This document shows positions 44,901-52,898 of a stretch of 64,000 nt of DNA, one piece after another. This DNA is from Curtobacterium sp. VKM Ac-1395 (GTDB lineage Bacteria > Actinomycetota > Actinomycetes > Actinomycetales > Microbacteriaceae). The notes under the pieces are model-generated. The model made no database searches, was not told the DNA's origin, and saw only the letters and a program-made list of their open reading frames with translations. A program made the position numbers and the translations under genes. The stretch covers positions 532,004 to 596,003 of the forward strand of contig NZ_JADKRX010000002.1 in NCBI RefSeq assembly GCF_015350975.1, written 5' to 3'. Positions within the stretch are counted from its first letter, which is position 1. Each line of letters starts with the position of its first letter.

Positions 44901-45233
44901 GCGGCGCTGACGCCGGTCGAGGTCGAGCGCGAGATCCACATCCCGTTCCTCGGCCACAGCGTCGTCTGCAAGCTCGACGCCGTCTACGAGATCGACGGCC
45001 GCATCGAGGTCGTCGACTGGAAGACGGGGACGGCGCCGTCCGGGGTGGCAGACCTCGAGCAGCGGCAGCTCCAGCTGGCGCTGTACCGGGTCGCGTACGC
45101 CGAGTTCACCGGACGCCCGATCGACCAGGTCGACGCCGTGTTCTACTTCGTGGCCGACGACCTCGAGGTCCGGCCCCGGGAACTGCTCGACCGCGCCGGA
45201 CTCGAGCGGGCCTGGCAGCAGGCCGTGGGCTGA
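41982..45233 (+). CDS. adnB: AdnB-type subunit of the actinobacterial helicase-nuclease
   Basis: Protein of 1083 residues, the main motor of the pair. Walker A is AGAGSGKT at 57-64; motif II is LLDEYQDTS with Asp292-Glu293. The GDPHQSIYGFRGA and HGSKGLEWDAV motifs are complete, as expected for an active UvrD-like translocase. The C-terminal nuclease has the ligands in CKLDAVYEIDGRIEVVDWKT and the QLALYR helix. Both subunits thus carry a nuclease, which is the AdnAB hallmark against RecBCD and AddAB. The first 30 residues are a Thr-rich leader. Confidence 0.93.
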   Translation: MNEDLVVTTAATATESETTTPPTRDADTIADALGRPRPTAQQRAVIESPLAPALVVAGAGSGKTETMASRVVWLLANGLVRPDQVLGLTFTRKAAGELSIRINDRIRALEDAGLIAPGDAFEAPTVSTYNAFANSVFRENALLVGRDGESQVLTEPSAWQLARRVVVAARDDRLAGLDRNVDTITAAVVSLAGAASEHLVEPEQLRRFAIEFSELLELPGNRGKPYAAVTAAVSAIGALEPLTDLVAEFRRQKVDRGFVEFSDQIALALAAAEAAPRVVSDLRQRFRVVLLDEYQDTSVVQTRFLARLFREHAVMAVGDPHQSIYGFRGASAANLARFPRDFGGDGEQTAHTFALSTSWRNPVDVLAAANAVVAPLSEASEVDVERLSPRPGADDGTVDVVFTETLPDEALAVAAWFEDHRRRNPSGSMALLLRARKDLAAFTAAFTHRGVPFHVLGTGGLLQRPEIVDLVACLRVLHDPAAGNDLIRLLAGARWRVGAADVAALHALASWLFKRDHTQQRLDDDVTAAFRASVAAGEHGSVVDALDFVAVAPDDHGALQGITDAGRDRMRRLGQQLAALRSRAAGDLVDFVTLVIQEMHLDIEVAAHEQGSSAYLDAFVDELAGFVGTDDRADLGAFLGWVDAAARRDDMGPRSEEPEGGTVQILTIHGSKGLEWDAVAVPRMVEGALPARPQEGSSGWIGFGRLPYEFRGDADELPRLAWRGHDSQKDVTLAIEAFKDEVKARNEDEERRLTYVALTRSRHELLVSGSFWAGGVKPTMPSRYLADLVEADVLPSSAIPETTTHESNPLGDAGATQTWPHVPFGDRAPRVLAAADRVRNANPGASGRYAADIDLLLAERRAARSAKHRVVVPHRVPASGFKDYLTAPDAVAERLRRPMPERPYRATRLGTLFHQWVETRGRSGGALETLDVWDGELDLDPDEGTTTPTDAVVSDDDAHRLGEFQATFARSRWAALTPVEVEREIHIPFLGHSVVCKLDAVYEIDGRIEVVDWKTGTAPSGVADLEQRQLQLALYRVAYAEFTGRPIDQVDAVFYFVADDLEVRPRELLDRAGLERAWQQAVG

Positions 45234-45312
45234 CCGGACCGGCGGGGCGGACGCGCCCCGGGCCTCCAGGCCGTGCCAGCCGGACGGAACGTGTCAGCCG
45301 GAGGAACGGCGT

Positions 45313-46311
45313 CTAGCCGTGCCGACGCTCCGTCGACGTCAGCAGCTGCTCGACCTCGCCGATCTCCATCGTCTCGGGGGAGACCGACTGCAGCGGCGCC
45401 GCCGAGGGCGCGTGCACGGCGTCGACCAGGCGGTGCATCATCGCGACGGCGTCGTCGACCACCTCCGTGCTCTTCGCCTGCACCCCGTGCAGCAGCCACT
45501 GCGCGGTCTCGAGCTCGTGGTACACCCGCGCCCGCTGGGCGAGCTGGCGGTCGCGACCGCCACCGTTCGCCTCGTACGCGGCGAGGACGGTGGCGAAGGC
45601 CTCACGCCGGCCGGGGAGCACCCAGGCCAGGTCCTTGGCCGGGTCGCCGAGCCGCAGTTCGCCCCAGCCGAGCACGCCGGTGACCTCGTCGCCGTCGACG
45701 AGCAGGGCCTCGGTGCCGAGGGCACCGTGCACCACGGTCGGGGTGAACTGCCAGAGCTGCTGGTCACGGGCTGCGCCCTCCCAGCGCTCCTGCAGGGCGG
45801 CGGGGACGAGCTTGGTCGCGACCGCGCGGTCCATCACGGACACGGCGGAGCGCAGGACCTCGAACGGGGTGAGGGACGGCAGGCCGGCGTCGGTCACGAA
45901 GCTGGTGGGCAGGACGTGGACGGCGGCGATCGCGCGTCCGACGCTGGTCGCGAGCTCGGGACGCTCCGCGAGCGTGCCGAGGGCGGGGTGCGCGCCGGGG
46001 ACGTACGTGGTGAGGATGGCGCGGGTCGACCCGACGGGCGCCTGTCCGCGGTACTCCGGGACGGCGAACGGGAGGCGCGACCTGATCCCGGCGCTCAGCG
46101 CCCGGATCGCGAGGAGGTCGGCTGACTGCCGGGCCTCCGCCCGCTGGTTGCGCGGACGCCGGATCACCGACGCGCGGCCCTCGGAGTCGTGGAGGAGCGC
46201 CGACTCGTAGTCGCCAGAGGCGACCGAGCCGAGCGTGCGTGTGCCCGTGACCTCGAGTCCGGGGACGGTCGTCGTCGCCAACGCCGCTAGAGTGAACTGG
46301 GATCCCGCCAT
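45313..46311 (-). CDS. Aminoglycoside/macrolide phosphotransferase-like protein, probably a pseudokinase
   Basis: Protein of 332 residues with the overall fold of phosphotransferase family kinases, visible in the order of conserved blocks. The catalytic loop that normally reads HGDxxxxN is HGALGTEA: Ala197 replaces the catalytic Asp and Ala202 the Asn. The metal-binding Asp of the DWE-type motif is Gly215 (LGWGELRLGDPAKDLAWV). The structural GDPAKDLAW remains. It is therefore unlikely to transfer phosphate and should not be called a resistance gene. ATG at 46311 with TACCCT seven nt upstream. It lies between adnB and nudC on the opposite strand. Confidence 0.8.
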   Translation of the reverse strand: MAGSQFTLAALATTTVPGLEVTGTRTLGSVASGDYESALLHDSEGRASVIRRPRNQRAEARQSADLLAIRALSAGIRSRLPFAVPEYRGQAPVGSTRAILTTYVPGAHPALGTLAERPELATSVGRAIAAVHVLPTSFVTDAGLPSLTPFEVLRSAVSVMDRAVATKLVPAALQERWEGAARDQQLWQFTPTVVHGALGTEALLVDGDEVTGVLGWGELRLGDPAKDLAWVLPGRREAFATVLAAYEANGGGRDRQLAQRARVYHELETAQWLLHGVQAKSTEVVDDAVAMMHRLVDAVHAPSAAPLQSVSPETMEIGEVEQLLTSTERRHG

Positions 46312-46318
46312 GCCCCAC

Positions 46319-46324
46319 AGGGTA
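46319..46324 (-). promoter_or_regulatory. -10 box, leaderless start of the kinase-like gene
   Basis: Minus-strand TACCCT is followed by seven nt and the ATG at 46311. Confidence 0.55.
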
Positions 46325-46430
46325 GGTCCGCCGGCGTCACGAACGGTGCGCGCCACGCTGGCCCGACCGGATGCCCGCCGTCGGCTCGCCGAGTGCGAGC
46401 CGCTTCGATCCCGACCCGAGGAGCCACCCT

Positions 46431-47366
46431 GTGACCGAGGAGTTCGCCGCCCGGCTGCCGCTCGCCCGCAACGAGCTCGACCGCGATGCCGAGTACCGCA
46501 GCACCCCCGACCTCGGACGGGTCCTGCGCGAAGACCCCTCGACGCAGTTCCTGCCCGTGCACGGTGCCGCGATGCTGCGCAACGCCGACGGCACGCTGCG
46601 GTTCGTCCCCGCCGAGTCCGTCCCGGAGTCCGCGCCGCTGGTCTACCTCGGACGCTCCCTGTCCGACGCGGCCGACGCCCCCGCGGGCACCCGCTTCGTC
46701 GCCGCGCTCGTCGACGCCGACACCGCTGCCCGGATCGAGCCGGACACTGACGTCTGGGAGAACCTGCGGATGTTCGGCACGGAGCTGTCCGCTCGTGACC
46801 AGGGCCTGGCGGTCGAGGCCGTGGCGATGGCGAACTGGCACGCGGTGCACGGCTTCTCGCCCCGCACCGGCTCCGACACCGAGGTCGTCACCGGTGGCTG
46901 GGTGCGCCGCGACGACCAGGGCCACGAGCTCTTCCCGCGCACCGACGCCGCGGTGATCGTCGGCGTGACCGACCGTGACGACCGCATCCTGCTCGGCTCG
47001 AACGCCGCGTGGGACGACGACCGCTACTCGCTGCTCGCCGGCTTCGTCGAACCGGGGGAGTCGCTCGAGGACGCCGTCCGCCGCGAGGTCCACGAGGAGT
47101 CCGGCGTGCACGTCGAGGAACCCGAGTACCTCGGATCGCAGCCCTGGCCCTTCCCGGCGTCGCTGATGGTCGGCTTCCGTGCCAGGGCCCTCGACGGCGA
47201 CCCGTCCACCGTCCGCCCGGACGGCGTGGAGATCCTCGACGTCCGGTGGTTCTCGCGGGACGAGATCCGCGAGCGCGCCGGGACCACCCTGATGCTGCCC
47301 GGTCGGACGTCCATCGCGCGGGCGATCATCGAGGAGTGGTACGGCGCCCCGCTGGACCTGCCGTGA
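46431..47366 (+). CDS. nudC: NADH pyrophosphatase NudC, zinc ligands lost
   Basis: Nudix hydrolase of 311 residues acting on NAD(H) and possibly NAD-capped RNA. The Nudix box is perfect (GFVEPGESLEDAVRREVHEE) and the NudC signature SQPWPFPASLM is present. The zinc ribbon has lost its cysteines: Ser143 and Thr146 stand where the first CxxC belongs (HGFSPRTG), and the second pair around residues 160-163 is RDDQ. GTG start with CGAGGAG seven nt upstream. It overlaps uvrD2 by four nt (GTGA). Confidence 0.92.
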   Translation: MTEEFAARLPLARNELDRDAEYRSTPDLGRVLREDPSTQFLPVHGAAMLRNADGTLRFVPAESVPESAPLVYLGRSLSDAADAPAGTRFVAALVDADTAARIEPDTDVWENLRMFGTELSARDQGLAVEAVAMANWHAVHGFSPRTGSDTEVVTGGWVRRDDQGHELFPRTDAAVIVGVTDRDDRILLGSNAAWDDDRYSLLAGFVEPGESLEDAVRREVHEESGVHVEEPEYLGSQPWPFPASLMVGFRARALDGDPSTVRPDGVEILDVRWFSRDEIRERAGTTLMLPGRTSIARAIIEEWYGAPLDLP

Positions 47367-49135
47367 ACCCAGGCCCACCGTCGGGCGCGCAGCCGCAGTC
47401 CCAGCCGCGCCCCCTGCCACAGCCGCCGTCGCCCGAGGCCCTGCTCGCCGCGCTCGACGCGGAACAGCGCACGGTCGCGACGACCCTGCTCGGCCCGGTC
47501 GCGGTCCTCGCGGGTGCGGGCACCGGCAAGACCCGGGCGATCACACACCGGATCGCGTACGGGGTGGCGACGGGCACGTACTCGCCGAACCACGTCCTGG
47601 CGCTGACCTTCACCACCCGCGCCGCCGGTGAACTGCGTTCGCGCCTGCGGGCCCTCGGTGCCGGAGCGGTGCAGGCGCGCACCTTCCACGCGGCCGCGAT
47701 GTCCCAGCTCAGCTACTTCTGGCCGGACACGGTCGGCGGGCACGCCCCGAAGATCGTCGAGTCGAAGGCGCGGATCATCGCCCACGCGGCGGACACCGTC
47801 GGCATGCGCGTCGACAAGCCCGTGCTGCGCGACCTGGCGGGGGAGGTCGAGTGGCGCAAGGTGCAGCGCCTGACGTACGACGAGTACGAGGCCGCCGCCG
47901 CCGACCGGGTGATGCCCCGCGAGACCTCGCCGTCCCGGGTCATCGACCTGATGCGCGCGTACGAGCGGTTGAAGGACGACCGCCGTCAGCTCGACTTCGA
48001 GGACGTGCTGCTCGCGACGCTCGGCATGGTCGAGTCCGAGCCGCGGGTCGCCAGCTACGTCCGGCAGCAGTACCGGTTCTTCGTGGTCGACGAGTACCAG
48101 GACGTCTCGCCCGTGCAGCACGACCTGCTCCGCGCCTGGCTCGGCGACCGGCAGGACCTCTGCGTCGTCGGGGACGCCAGCCAGACCATCTACTCGTTCG
48201 CGGGGGCGTCGAGCCGGTACCTGCTCGGGTTCGGCTCCGAGTTCCCGCGCGGGTCCGTCCTGCGCCTGGAACGGAACTACCGCTCCACGCGCGAGGTCGT
48301 GCACGCCGCCAACGCCCTGATGCGCGGGCGTCCCGGTGCGCTCGACCTCGCCGCGCAGCAGACCGAACCGGGCCCGGCGCCCGTCGTCCTGCCCTGCGTG
48401 CACGACGGCGACGAGGCCGCCACGGTCTCCCGGCACATCACCGAGCTCGTGCAGGCCGGGTCGGCGTACGGCGACTGCGCGGTGCTGTTCCGCGTCGGGG
48501 CGCAGTCCGCCGCGCTCGAGGCAGCGCTCGGTCGCGCCGGGATCCCGTACCGCGTGCAGGGCGGCACCCGGTTCTTCGACCGACCCGAGGTCAAGCTCGC
48601 CGTGCACCACATGCGCGGCGAGGCGATCCGCCAGACGGACGACGAGCTCACGCGCCGCGTCGGCCTGGTGCTGCAGGTCAGCGGATGGACCCCCACCGCA
48701 CCCGAGGGCACCGGCGCCGTCCGCGAGCAGTGGGAGGCCCTGCAGGCGATCATGGGCCTCGCCGAGGACGCCCCCGCCGGTACGAGCATGCAGGAGTTCA
48801 CGCAGGACCTGGTCGACCGCGCCGCGACGCACCACGAGCCCGAGCTCGACGCCGTCACGCTCGCGACGCTGCACTCGTCCAAGGGCCTGGAGTGGGAGAA
48901 CGTGATGATCGTCGGCGCCGCCGAGGGCCTGCTGCCGATCTCGCACGCCACCACCGAGGACGAGGTCGACGAGGAACGCCGTCTGTTCTACGTCGGCCTG
49001 ACCCGAGCGCGTCGCACCGTGACCGTCACGTGGTCACGGCAGGGGTCGTCGCGCGGGGGGTCCCGGGCGCCGAGTCGGTTCCTGGCAGCGCTCGACACGC
49101 ACACCGCGGGTGCGGGCGCACCGGTCGGCGGCTGA
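47363..49135 (+). CDS. uvrD2: Superfamily 1 DNA helicase UvrD2, short form
   Basis: 3'-5' DNA helicase of 590 residues. Walker A is AGAGTGKT at 50-57, motif II VVDEYQDVS, motif III GDASQTIYSFAGA, motif V HSSKGLEW, motif VI YVGLTRAR. A Pro/Gln-rich leader of about 25 residues precedes the motor. As I recall, mycobacterial UvrD2 continues into a tetracysteine linker and an HRDC domain; this protein stops soon after motif VI and has neither. The last 110 nt overlap the convergent E1-like gene. Confidence 0.92.
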   Translation: MNPGPPSGAQPQSQPRPLPQPPSPEALLAALDAEQRTVATTLLGPVAVLAGAGTGKTRAITHRIAYGVATGTYSPNHVLALTFTTRAAGELRSRLRALGAGAVQARTFHAAAMSQLSYFWPDTVGGHAPKIVESKARIIAHAADTVGMRVDKPVLRDLAGEVEWRKVQRLTYDEYEAAAADRVMPRETSPSRVIDLMRAYERLKDDRRQLDFEDVLLATLGMVESEPRVASYVRQQYRFFVVDEYQDVSPVQHDLLRAWLGDRQDLCVVGDASQTIYSFAGASSRYLLGFGSEFPRGSVLRLERNYRSTREVVHAANALMRGRPGALDLAAQQTEPGPAPVVLPCVHDGDEAATVSRHITELVQAGSAYGDCAVLFRVGAQSAALEAALGRAGIPYRVQGGTRFFDRPEVKLAVHHMRGEAIRQTDDELTRRVGLVLQVSGWTPTAPEGTGAVREQWEALQAIMGLAEDAPAGTSMQEFTQDLVDRAATHHEPELDAVTLATLHSSKGLEWENVMIVGAAEGLLPISHATTEDEVDEERRLFYVGLTRARRTVTVTWSRQGSSRGGSRAPSRFLAALDTHTAGAGAPVGG

Positions 49136-49883
49136 CCGACAGGTCGTCCCGCTCGAACACGAGCTGGTCGGTGCCCGGGGCCACCGTGGCGCGCGGCAGG
49201 AGCTCGACCACCGACCGCGTGACCGCCGCCGCGACCGCTCCGGAGCGCCACGGGGACAGCGGCGCCGCGGGACGTCCCCAGACCTGCGCGGCGATCGCGG
49301 GCCACGCCGGGTCGTCGTCGACGTGCGCGTACTCCAGGCACTGCAGGCACGGGCCGCTGCCCGGCACGACGAGCGGCCCCACGCGGACCCGACCGTCGCC
49401 CACCACGACCGGCAGGTGCGGTGTGCCGCGTCGTGTCCAGGCCGAGCGGAGGGCCGGGTCCACGACGTGGTCCGCGACGACGACGGCGACACGCGGTTCC
49501 GGGTCCGGCAGCGCGACGGGACCGCCGCGGGGAGCAGCGGTGCGGACGACGGTGATGCCCTCGCCCGTGAGGAAGGCGTCGAGGGTCGACGCGAGGTCAC
49601 CGGTGCCGTGGACCTCCACCCGGGTGAGCGGCTCCGGCAGCATGTCGAGCACCGCCGGGGACGCCGCACCGAGCACCTGCGCCGCCACCTCGGGTCGACA
49701 CCGGACACTCGCCGCGAGGCCGGAGAGGGCGTCTCGGCTGGTCTCCCGCCGGAGGGCGCAGAGGAAGCGCTCCTCGGCCGTGGTCGGCACGCCGATCACG
49801 GCACGCGGCGGGTCGACGCCGAGCTGGACGGTCGCCGGGTCACGCCAGACGAACTCGAGCGACGGGTCGATGCGGATGCCCAT
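49026..49883 (-). CDS. E1-like/cyclodehydratase N-domain protein (TOMM leader-binding type)
   Basis: Protein of 285 residues. The middle contains a degenerate ThiF/E1 Rossmann part (RVAVVVADHVVDPALRSAWT, then HLPVVVGDGRVRVGPLVVPG). A zinc site of the CxxC...CxC type is seen in GPCLQCLEYAHVDD and RPHPRCACR. This is the pattern of proteins annotated as bacteriocin cyclodehydratase or TOMM precursor leader-binding proteins. No YcaO partner or precursor peptide is nearby. A homologue beside uvrD2 occurs in mycobacteria, so it is probably a core actinobacterial protein. I placed the start at ATG 49883; CACGGT seven nt upstream could be its -10 box. Confidence 0.78.
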   Translation of the reverse strand: MGIRIDPSLEFVWRDPATVQLGVDPPRAVIGVPTTAEERFLCALRRETSRDALSGLAASVRCRPEVAAQVLGAASPAVLDMLPEPLTRVEVHGTGDLASTLDAFLTGEGITVVRTAAPRGGPVALPDPEPRVAVVVADHVVDPALRSAWTRRGTPHLPVVVGDGRVRVGPLVVPGSGPCLQCLEYAHVDDDPAWPAIAAQVWGRPAAPLSPWRSGAVAAAVTRSVVELLPRATVAPGTDQLVFERDDLSVSRRPVRPHPRCACRALPGTDSAPGTPRATTPAVTT

Positions 49884-49994
49884 GCGTCCACCGTGGCGGA
49901 CGCGAGGAGCCGACGGGCGGTCGCCGGGGGATCTGTGGAGAACCCGCCGGACCACCAGCCGACCGCCGGAGCCGACCAGGGCCTCCCGGTCGGG

Positions 49995-51440
49995 TCAGCG
50001 CGAGCCGGTGTCGGGCGCCGGACCGGTCGCGTCCGGACCGGTCGCGTCCGGACCGGTCGCGTCCGGACCGTCGCCGGGCTCGTCGTCGATCCCGCCGGAC
50101 TCGTCCTCACGCGGACGGGAGCCGGTGGCGTCGTTCAACAGGTCCTCGAGCGCCCGGTCGAACTCGTCGTCCTCCTGGGTGTGCCCGGGGTTCCGGAGCC
50201 GCGCGACGAGCGCGTCCGGGGCATCGACGTCCTCGGACGTCGGCACCAGGTCGAAGTGCTCCCACAGGGCGTCCCGCTGCTCGGCGCCGAGCTCGTCGGT
50301 GACCCGCTGCCACATCGCCGCGGCCTCGCGCAGTCGACGGGGGCGGAGTTCGAGGCCGACCAGCGTGGCGAACGCGGACTCGGCCGGGCCGCCTGCTGCC
50401 CGGCGGCGGCGGACGGTCTCGGCGATCGCGCCCGACCGGGGCAGGCGCGCCGTGGCCGCGGCGGTGACGGTGTCGACCCAGCCCTCGACCAGGGCGAGCA
50501 TCGTCTCGAGGCGGGCCAGCGCGGCGTCCTGCTCGGGGGTGCGCGGCGGGATCAGCGCGCCGGACGCGAGGGCGTCGCGGAGCTGCTCCTGGTCGGTGGG
50601 GTCGATGTCGGCCGCGAGCTCCTCGACCCGGTCGAACGGGATCTGGATGCCACGGGCGTACTCGGTGATGGAGGAGATGATGTGCAGTCGCAGCCAGCGC
50701 GCCGAGCGGAACAGCCGGGCGTGGGCGAGCTCGCGGACGGCGAGGTAGATGCGGACCTCGTCCTCGGGGACGTCGAGGCCCTCGGCGAACTCGGCGACGT
50801 TCTGCGGCAGGAGCGCGGCGACCTGCTCGTCGAGGAGGGGCACGCCGACGTCACCGCCGGACACCACCTCTTTCGAGAGCTGGCCGACGACTTGGCCGAG
50901 CTGGATCGCGAAGAGCGCTCCGCCGACGCCGCGCATGGCCTTCGAGACGTCGCCGAGCATCGCCTTCAGCTCCTCGGGTGCGCGCTGGTCGATCGCCTCG
51001 GTCAGGGCACCGGCGATGCTCGCGGCCACGGGTTCGGCGATCTGCGTCCACACGGGCGCGGTCGCCTTCGCCCACTGCTCGCGCGTGAAGAGGCTCGGGG
51101 TGGCGGTGAGCTCCGCGACGGTGGTGACCTCGTCGAGCCACAGCGCCGCGACCTGGAAGGCCTGCACGCTCGCCTGGCTGGTCGCCGGGTCGATGCCGTG
51201 GGCGCCGTCCTTCGCGATCGCGGTGGCGCGTTCGGCCGTCACCGTGAAGTCGATGCCGTCGCCGCCGTTCTGCGCCGCGCGCTGCAGCTGGCTCATCAGG
51301 TTGGCCACGAAGGCCGGGTCGTTCGGCAGGCCAGCGGCACCCGCGAGCTGCGACGGGTCGATCTGGCCCTCTCCGGCGAGGAGCTTGCGGAGCATCTCCT
51401 GGAAGTCGTCGTCCGGCCCCGGCTGCGGTTCATCAGGCAT
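49995..51440 (-). CDS. DUF2342 zinc-dependent metalloprotease-like protein
   Basis: Protein of 481 residues, mostly helical. It carries the family segment EVRIYLAVRELAHARLF, whose Glu and His are taken as zinc ligands, and LRLHIISSITEYARGI after it. These proteins are annotated as zinc-dependent metalloproteases or, in some genomes, as F420-associated; activity is unproven. The C-terminus is acidic and ends in three exact GPDAT repeats. The ATG at 51440 follows TAGCGT by seven nt. It is divergent from the PDZ-Lon gene, the same arrangement as in mycobacteria. Confidence 0.87.
   Translation of the reverse strand: MPDEPQPGPDDDFQEMLRKLLAGEGQIDPSQLAGAAGLPNDPAFVANLMSQLQRAAQNGGDGIDFTVTAERATAIAKDGAHGIDPATSQASVQAFQVAALWLDEVTTVAELTATPSLFTREQWAKATAPVWTQIAEPVAASIAGALTEAIDQRAPEELKAMLGDVSKAMRGVGGALFAIQLGQVVGQLSKEVVSGGDVGVPLLDEQVAALLPQNVAEFAEGLDVPEDEVRIYLAVRELAHARLFRSARWLRLHIISSITEYARGIQIPFDRVEELAADIDPTDQEQLRDALASGALIPPRTPEQDAALARLETMLALVEGWVDTVTAAATARLPRSGAIAETVRRRRAAGGPAESAFATLVGLELRPRRLREAAAMWQRVTDELGAEQRDALWEHFDLVPTSEDVDAPDALVARLRNPGHTQEDDEFDRALEDLLNDATGSRPREDESGGIDDEPGDGPDATGPDATGPDATGPAPDTGSR
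50021..50065. repeat. 15-bp tandem repeat, three exact copies
   Basis: GACCGGTCGCGTCCG is repeated at 50021, 50036 and 50051. It codes for the GPDAT repeats near the end of the DUF2342 protein, so copy changes would only alter tail length. Confidence 0.85.
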
Positions 51441-51447
51441 GCCGACT

Positions 51448-51453
51448 ACGCTA
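51448..51453 (-). promoter_or_regulatory. -10 box, leaderless start of the DUF2342 gene
   Basis: Minus-strand TAGCGT is followed by seven nt and the ATG at 51440. Confidence 0.55.
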
Positions 51454-51591
51454 ATCGCTGCTCGTGGGACCGCGCCTGGGACGGCCCCGTGGGAACGCTC
51501 CTGCGGGTGCGCCCAGGGCGAACAGCCCGTCGACGACCGGTCGGTGACGACCGGGCCGACAGCTCCCGAGCACCCTGCCGGAAGGACCCCG

Positions 51592-52701
51592 TTGACCATC
51601 TTCGCGACCGCTCCCCGCCGCCGCTCCCGCCGTCGGACCATCGGCTGGACGTTCGTCGTCGGCGCCGTCGTGCTGGCGATCGTGGCGAGCGTGCTGCCGA
51701 GCCCGTACGTCATCGAGCTGCCCGGCCCGGTCTTCAACACGATCGGCACGCAGGAGCAGGGGACCGGCAAGGACGCGAAGGACGTCGAGCTCATCGAGGT
51801 CGACGGCCACCAGACCTACCCGACCGCCGGCGCGCTCGACATGCTCACCGTCAGCGTCCAGGGCACGGCGACACAGCGACCCCCGTGGACGAGCGTCATC
51901 CGCGCGCTCTTCACGAAGTCGCAGGCAGTGGTCCCCGCCTCGGCGATCTACCCGCCCGGCACGACGACCGAGCAGGTCGACAAGCAGGACGCCGCCGACA
52001 TGACGAACTCCCAGCAGTCCGCCGTCGCCGCGGCCCTCATCCACCAGGGGGAGCGGATCCCCACCACGCTCGAGGTCGGCACCGTCGCAGAGGGCTCCCC
52101 GGCGGACGGCCCGATCCGCAAGGGCGACGTCATCACCGCGTTCGACGGCACGCCCCTGACGACGAACGCGGACGCCACGACGCTCCGCGGACTCGTCGCC
52201 GACCACGGGACCGCCAGCCCGGCCAGCGTGACGGTCCGTCGCGGCGACGCCACCCGCCAGGTCGAGGTCACCCCGGTCGAGCAGGACGGCACCGCCCTGC
52301 TCGGGGTCGGCGTCGTGGAGCGGTACGACTTCCCGTTCGACGTGACCATCAAGCTGCAGGACGTCGGCGGCCCGAGCGCCGGCATGATGTTCGCCCTCGG
52401 GATCATCGACGAGATCACCCCGGGCAAGCTCAACGGCGGCAAGCACGTCGCCGGCACCGGCACGATCACCGCCGGCGGCGAGGTCGGCCCCATCGGCGGC
52501 ATCCGCCAGAAGCTCTACGGCGCGAAGGCGGCGGGAGCGACCGTGTTCCTCGCCCCGGCGTCGAACTGCGACGAGGTCGTCGGTCACGTCCCCGACGGAC
52601 TCGACGTCTACGCCGTGAAGACCCTGGACCAGGCGGTCTCCGACCTCGGCACGATCGCGAGCGGGAAGAGCACGGCCGGCCTGGCCACCTGCGGTCGCTG
52701 A
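51592..52701 (+). CDS. Membrane-anchored PDZ-Lon (S16) protease
   Basis: Protein of 369 residues. One N-terminal span (IGWTFVVGAVVLAIVASVLP) anchors it with the rest outside the membrane. A PDZ domain follows at about 160-245 (EGSPADGPIRKGDVITAFDG). The Lon proteolytic domain has the catalytic Ser in GGPSAGMMFALGI and the Lys in IRQKLYGAKAAGA. The ATPase domain of true Lon is absent. The start appears to be TTG at 51592: a strong GAAGGA lies five nt before it and no ATG or GTG is suitably placed. Confidence 0.9.
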   Translation: MTIFATAPRRRSRRRTIGWTFVVGAVVLAIVASVLPSPYVIELPGPVFNTIGTQEQGTGKDAKDVELIEVDGHQTYPTAGALDMLTVSVQGTATQRPPWTSVIRALFTKSQAVVPASAIYPPGTTTEQVDKQDAADMTNSQQSAVAAALIHQGERIPTTLEVGTVAEGSPADGPIRKGDVITAFDGTPLTTNADATTLRGLVADHGTASPASVTVRRGDATRQVEVTPVEQDGTALLGVGVVERYDFPFDVTIKLQDVGGPSAGMMFALGIIDEITPGKLNGGKHVAGTGTITAGGEVGPIGGIRQKLYGAKAAGATVFLAPASNCDEVVGHVPDGLDVYAVKTLDQAVSDLGTIASGKSTAGLATCGR

Positions 52702-52720
52702 CCGCCGGTCCCAGGCCGCG

Positions 52721-52738
52721 GGTCCCGTCGACGGGACC
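52721..52738 (+). terminator. Terminator palindrome after the PDZ-Lon gene
   Basis: Perfect palindrome GGTCCCGTCGACGGGACC, 19 nt after the stop. There is no U-tract. Confidence 0.55.
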
Positions 52739-52832
52739 GGCGTCGGTGACATGCACCGAGCCTCCAGACCGGAGGGGAGGATCGGGGGGCCTTCCTGAGG
52801 TCGGGTACAGGTTCTCTGTCGGTGACGTCCCA

Positions 52833-52838
52833 TAGGAT
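52833..52838 (+). promoter_or_regulatory. Candidate -10 box of the UPF0182 gene
   Basis: TAGGAT predicts a leader of about 54 nt before the GTG at 52899. The -35 region is unclear. Confidence 0.4.
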
Positions 52839-52898
52839 CGTGGGACTGACGGCCCGGTGCGCCGGGCCGGCCGGTCCGACACGTCTGGAGCACATCAC

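Noticed and set aside
45313-46311. Aminoglycoside or macrolide resistance kinase
   Set aside because: The catalytic Asp, the loop Asn and the metal Asp are all replaced.
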